A DNA stretch of 7,364 nucleotides. It comes from Desulfobulbaceae bacterium. GTDB taxonomy: Bacteria > Desulfobacterota > Desulfobulbia > Desulfobulbales > UBA5123. Of the stretch, positions 6,848 through 7,364 are shown piece after piece; position 1 is the first letter of the stretch; each line of letters starts with the position of its first letter. The stretch lies in the NCBI GenBank assembly GCA_029865195.1, contig JAOUHH010000141.1, positions 1 to 7,364 on the forward strand, in the 5' to 3' direction. A program made the translations under genes and the position numbers. The notes under the pieces were generated by a model, which worked only from the letters and a program-made list of their open reading frames with translations, ran no database searches and was not told where the DNA came from.

Positions 6848-7364
6848 ATGCATACCGAAAAGCCCAAAACCCTGGTGGTCGATGATCGGCGGCAGAATCT
6901 CATCGCCATGAAGCGTATCCTGAGCGGCCTGGAGACGGAGCTGGTCCTCGCCTCCTCCGGCAACGAGGCACTGGCGCTCACCCTTGAACACCAGTTCGCC
7001 CTCATCCTTCTCGATGTCATGATGCCGGGGATGGACGGCTTTGAAACCGCCGCCCTGTTGCGACAGAACGCGGCCACCAGCGATATCCCGATCATCTTCG
7101 TCACCGCCATCGGCAAGGATGACAAACAGATCTTCAAGGGGTATGAAACCGGCGCCGTCGATTATCTCTTCAAGCCGCTGGATGCCGACATCCTCAAGAG
7201 CAAGGTCAACGTCTTTCTGGAGATGCACCGGCAAAAAGAGGCCCTCAACCTGGCGAACCAGGAACTGCAGAACGCCAATGAAAAAATCCTCGAGCAGCAG
7301 AAAGGGGTCCTTGCCGAGGAACGGCTCAACGTCCTCCTGCAGATGGCCGGCGCCACCGCCCACG
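6848..7364 (+). CDS. Response regulator-histidine kinase, N-terminal part (3' end outside window)
   Basis: This is the start of a protein with an N-terminal receiver and a following coiled coil that leads into a probable HisKA domain; 172 codons are visible and no stop is reached. The receiver spans about 6-125: acidic pocket D12/D13, phosphoacceptor D56 in LLDVMMPGMDG, T86 and K109 (FKPL). Residues 126-160 form a Gln/Glu/Asn-rich coiled coil. The segment ERLNVLLQMAGATAH (158-172) looks like the first helix of HisKA, with H172 the predicted phosphoacceptor and the last complete codon in the window. The kinase part is therefore inferred from this short segment. The ATG is nine bases after the cheB stop, with only a weak GAGCGG upstream, so translation is probably coupled to cheB. 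It may accept phosphate from the large hybrid kinase and signal onward. Confidence 0.88.
   Translation, partial: MHTEKPKTLVVDDRRQNLIAMKRILSGLETELVLASSGNEALALTLEHQFALILLDVMMPGMDGFETAALLRQNAATSDIPIIFVTAIGKDDKQIFKGYETGAVDYLFKPLDADILKSKVNVFLEMHRQKEALNLANQELQNANEKILEQQKGVLAEERLNVLLQMAGATAH

Noticed and set aside
5942..7363. 473-codon open frame on the - strand
   Set aside because: It lies antisense to cheR end, cheB and the receiver gene, all of which have clear family motifs. The translation shows no recognisable motif and is rich in Gly, Arg and Asp, as expected from the complement of GC-rich coding DNA.
1..7364. CRISPR array, tRNA, rRNA, insertion sequence or phage element
   Set aside because: The window is almost entirely filled by five convincing coding genes. 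I saw no spaced repeats, transposase motifs, terminal inverted repeats or tRNA-like cloverleaf.

Overview
The window is a fully coding bacterial signal-transduction locus with every gene on the + strand. Codon third positions are GC-rich, and the domain styles are those of a free-living Gram-negative bacterium: a CHASE2-type adenylate cyclase tail, a multi-receiver hybrid kinase, and stand-alone CheR and CheB. My impression is a Desulfobacterota (delta-proteobacterial) genome. That rests on recalled family style, not on any marker gene here.

Layout. (1) Bases 1-927 hold the C-terminal part of a class III adenylate cyclase whose sensor part lies upstream of the window. (2) Bases 928-1083 are the only sizeable intergenic gap. 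It holds a possible terminator hairpin, a good sigma70-type promoter with an extended -10, and a perfect 7+7 palindrome over the likely transcription start. (3) Bases 1084-5334 encode a 1416-residue membrane hybrid histidine kinase: two TM helices around a Cache-like periplasmic sensor, HAMP plus HAMP-like repeats, GAF, a long Glu-rich coiled coil, HisKA, HATPase, and three receivers. (4) 5368-6225 is cheR (methyltransferase). (5) 6218-6838 is cheB (methylesterase catalytic domain only), overlapping cheR by 8 bases. (6) From 6848 to the window end is a receiver-coiled coil protein running into what looks like a HisKA domain; the last full codon is the predicted phosphoacceptor His.

Genes 3-6 look like one operon (gaps of 33, -8 and 9 bases). 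No chemoreceptor, CheA or CheW is visible in the window. The simplest reading is a sensory phosphorelay in which CheR and CheB methylate and demethylate something other than a classical chemoreceptor. The best candidate in the window is the coiled coil of the hybrid kinase, which carries six Glu-Glu pairs exactly seven residues apart, the same spacing as methylation sites in chemoreceptors. This is inference. The cyclase appears to be a separate transcription unit, though cAMP signalling next to the kinase cluster may be functionally linked.
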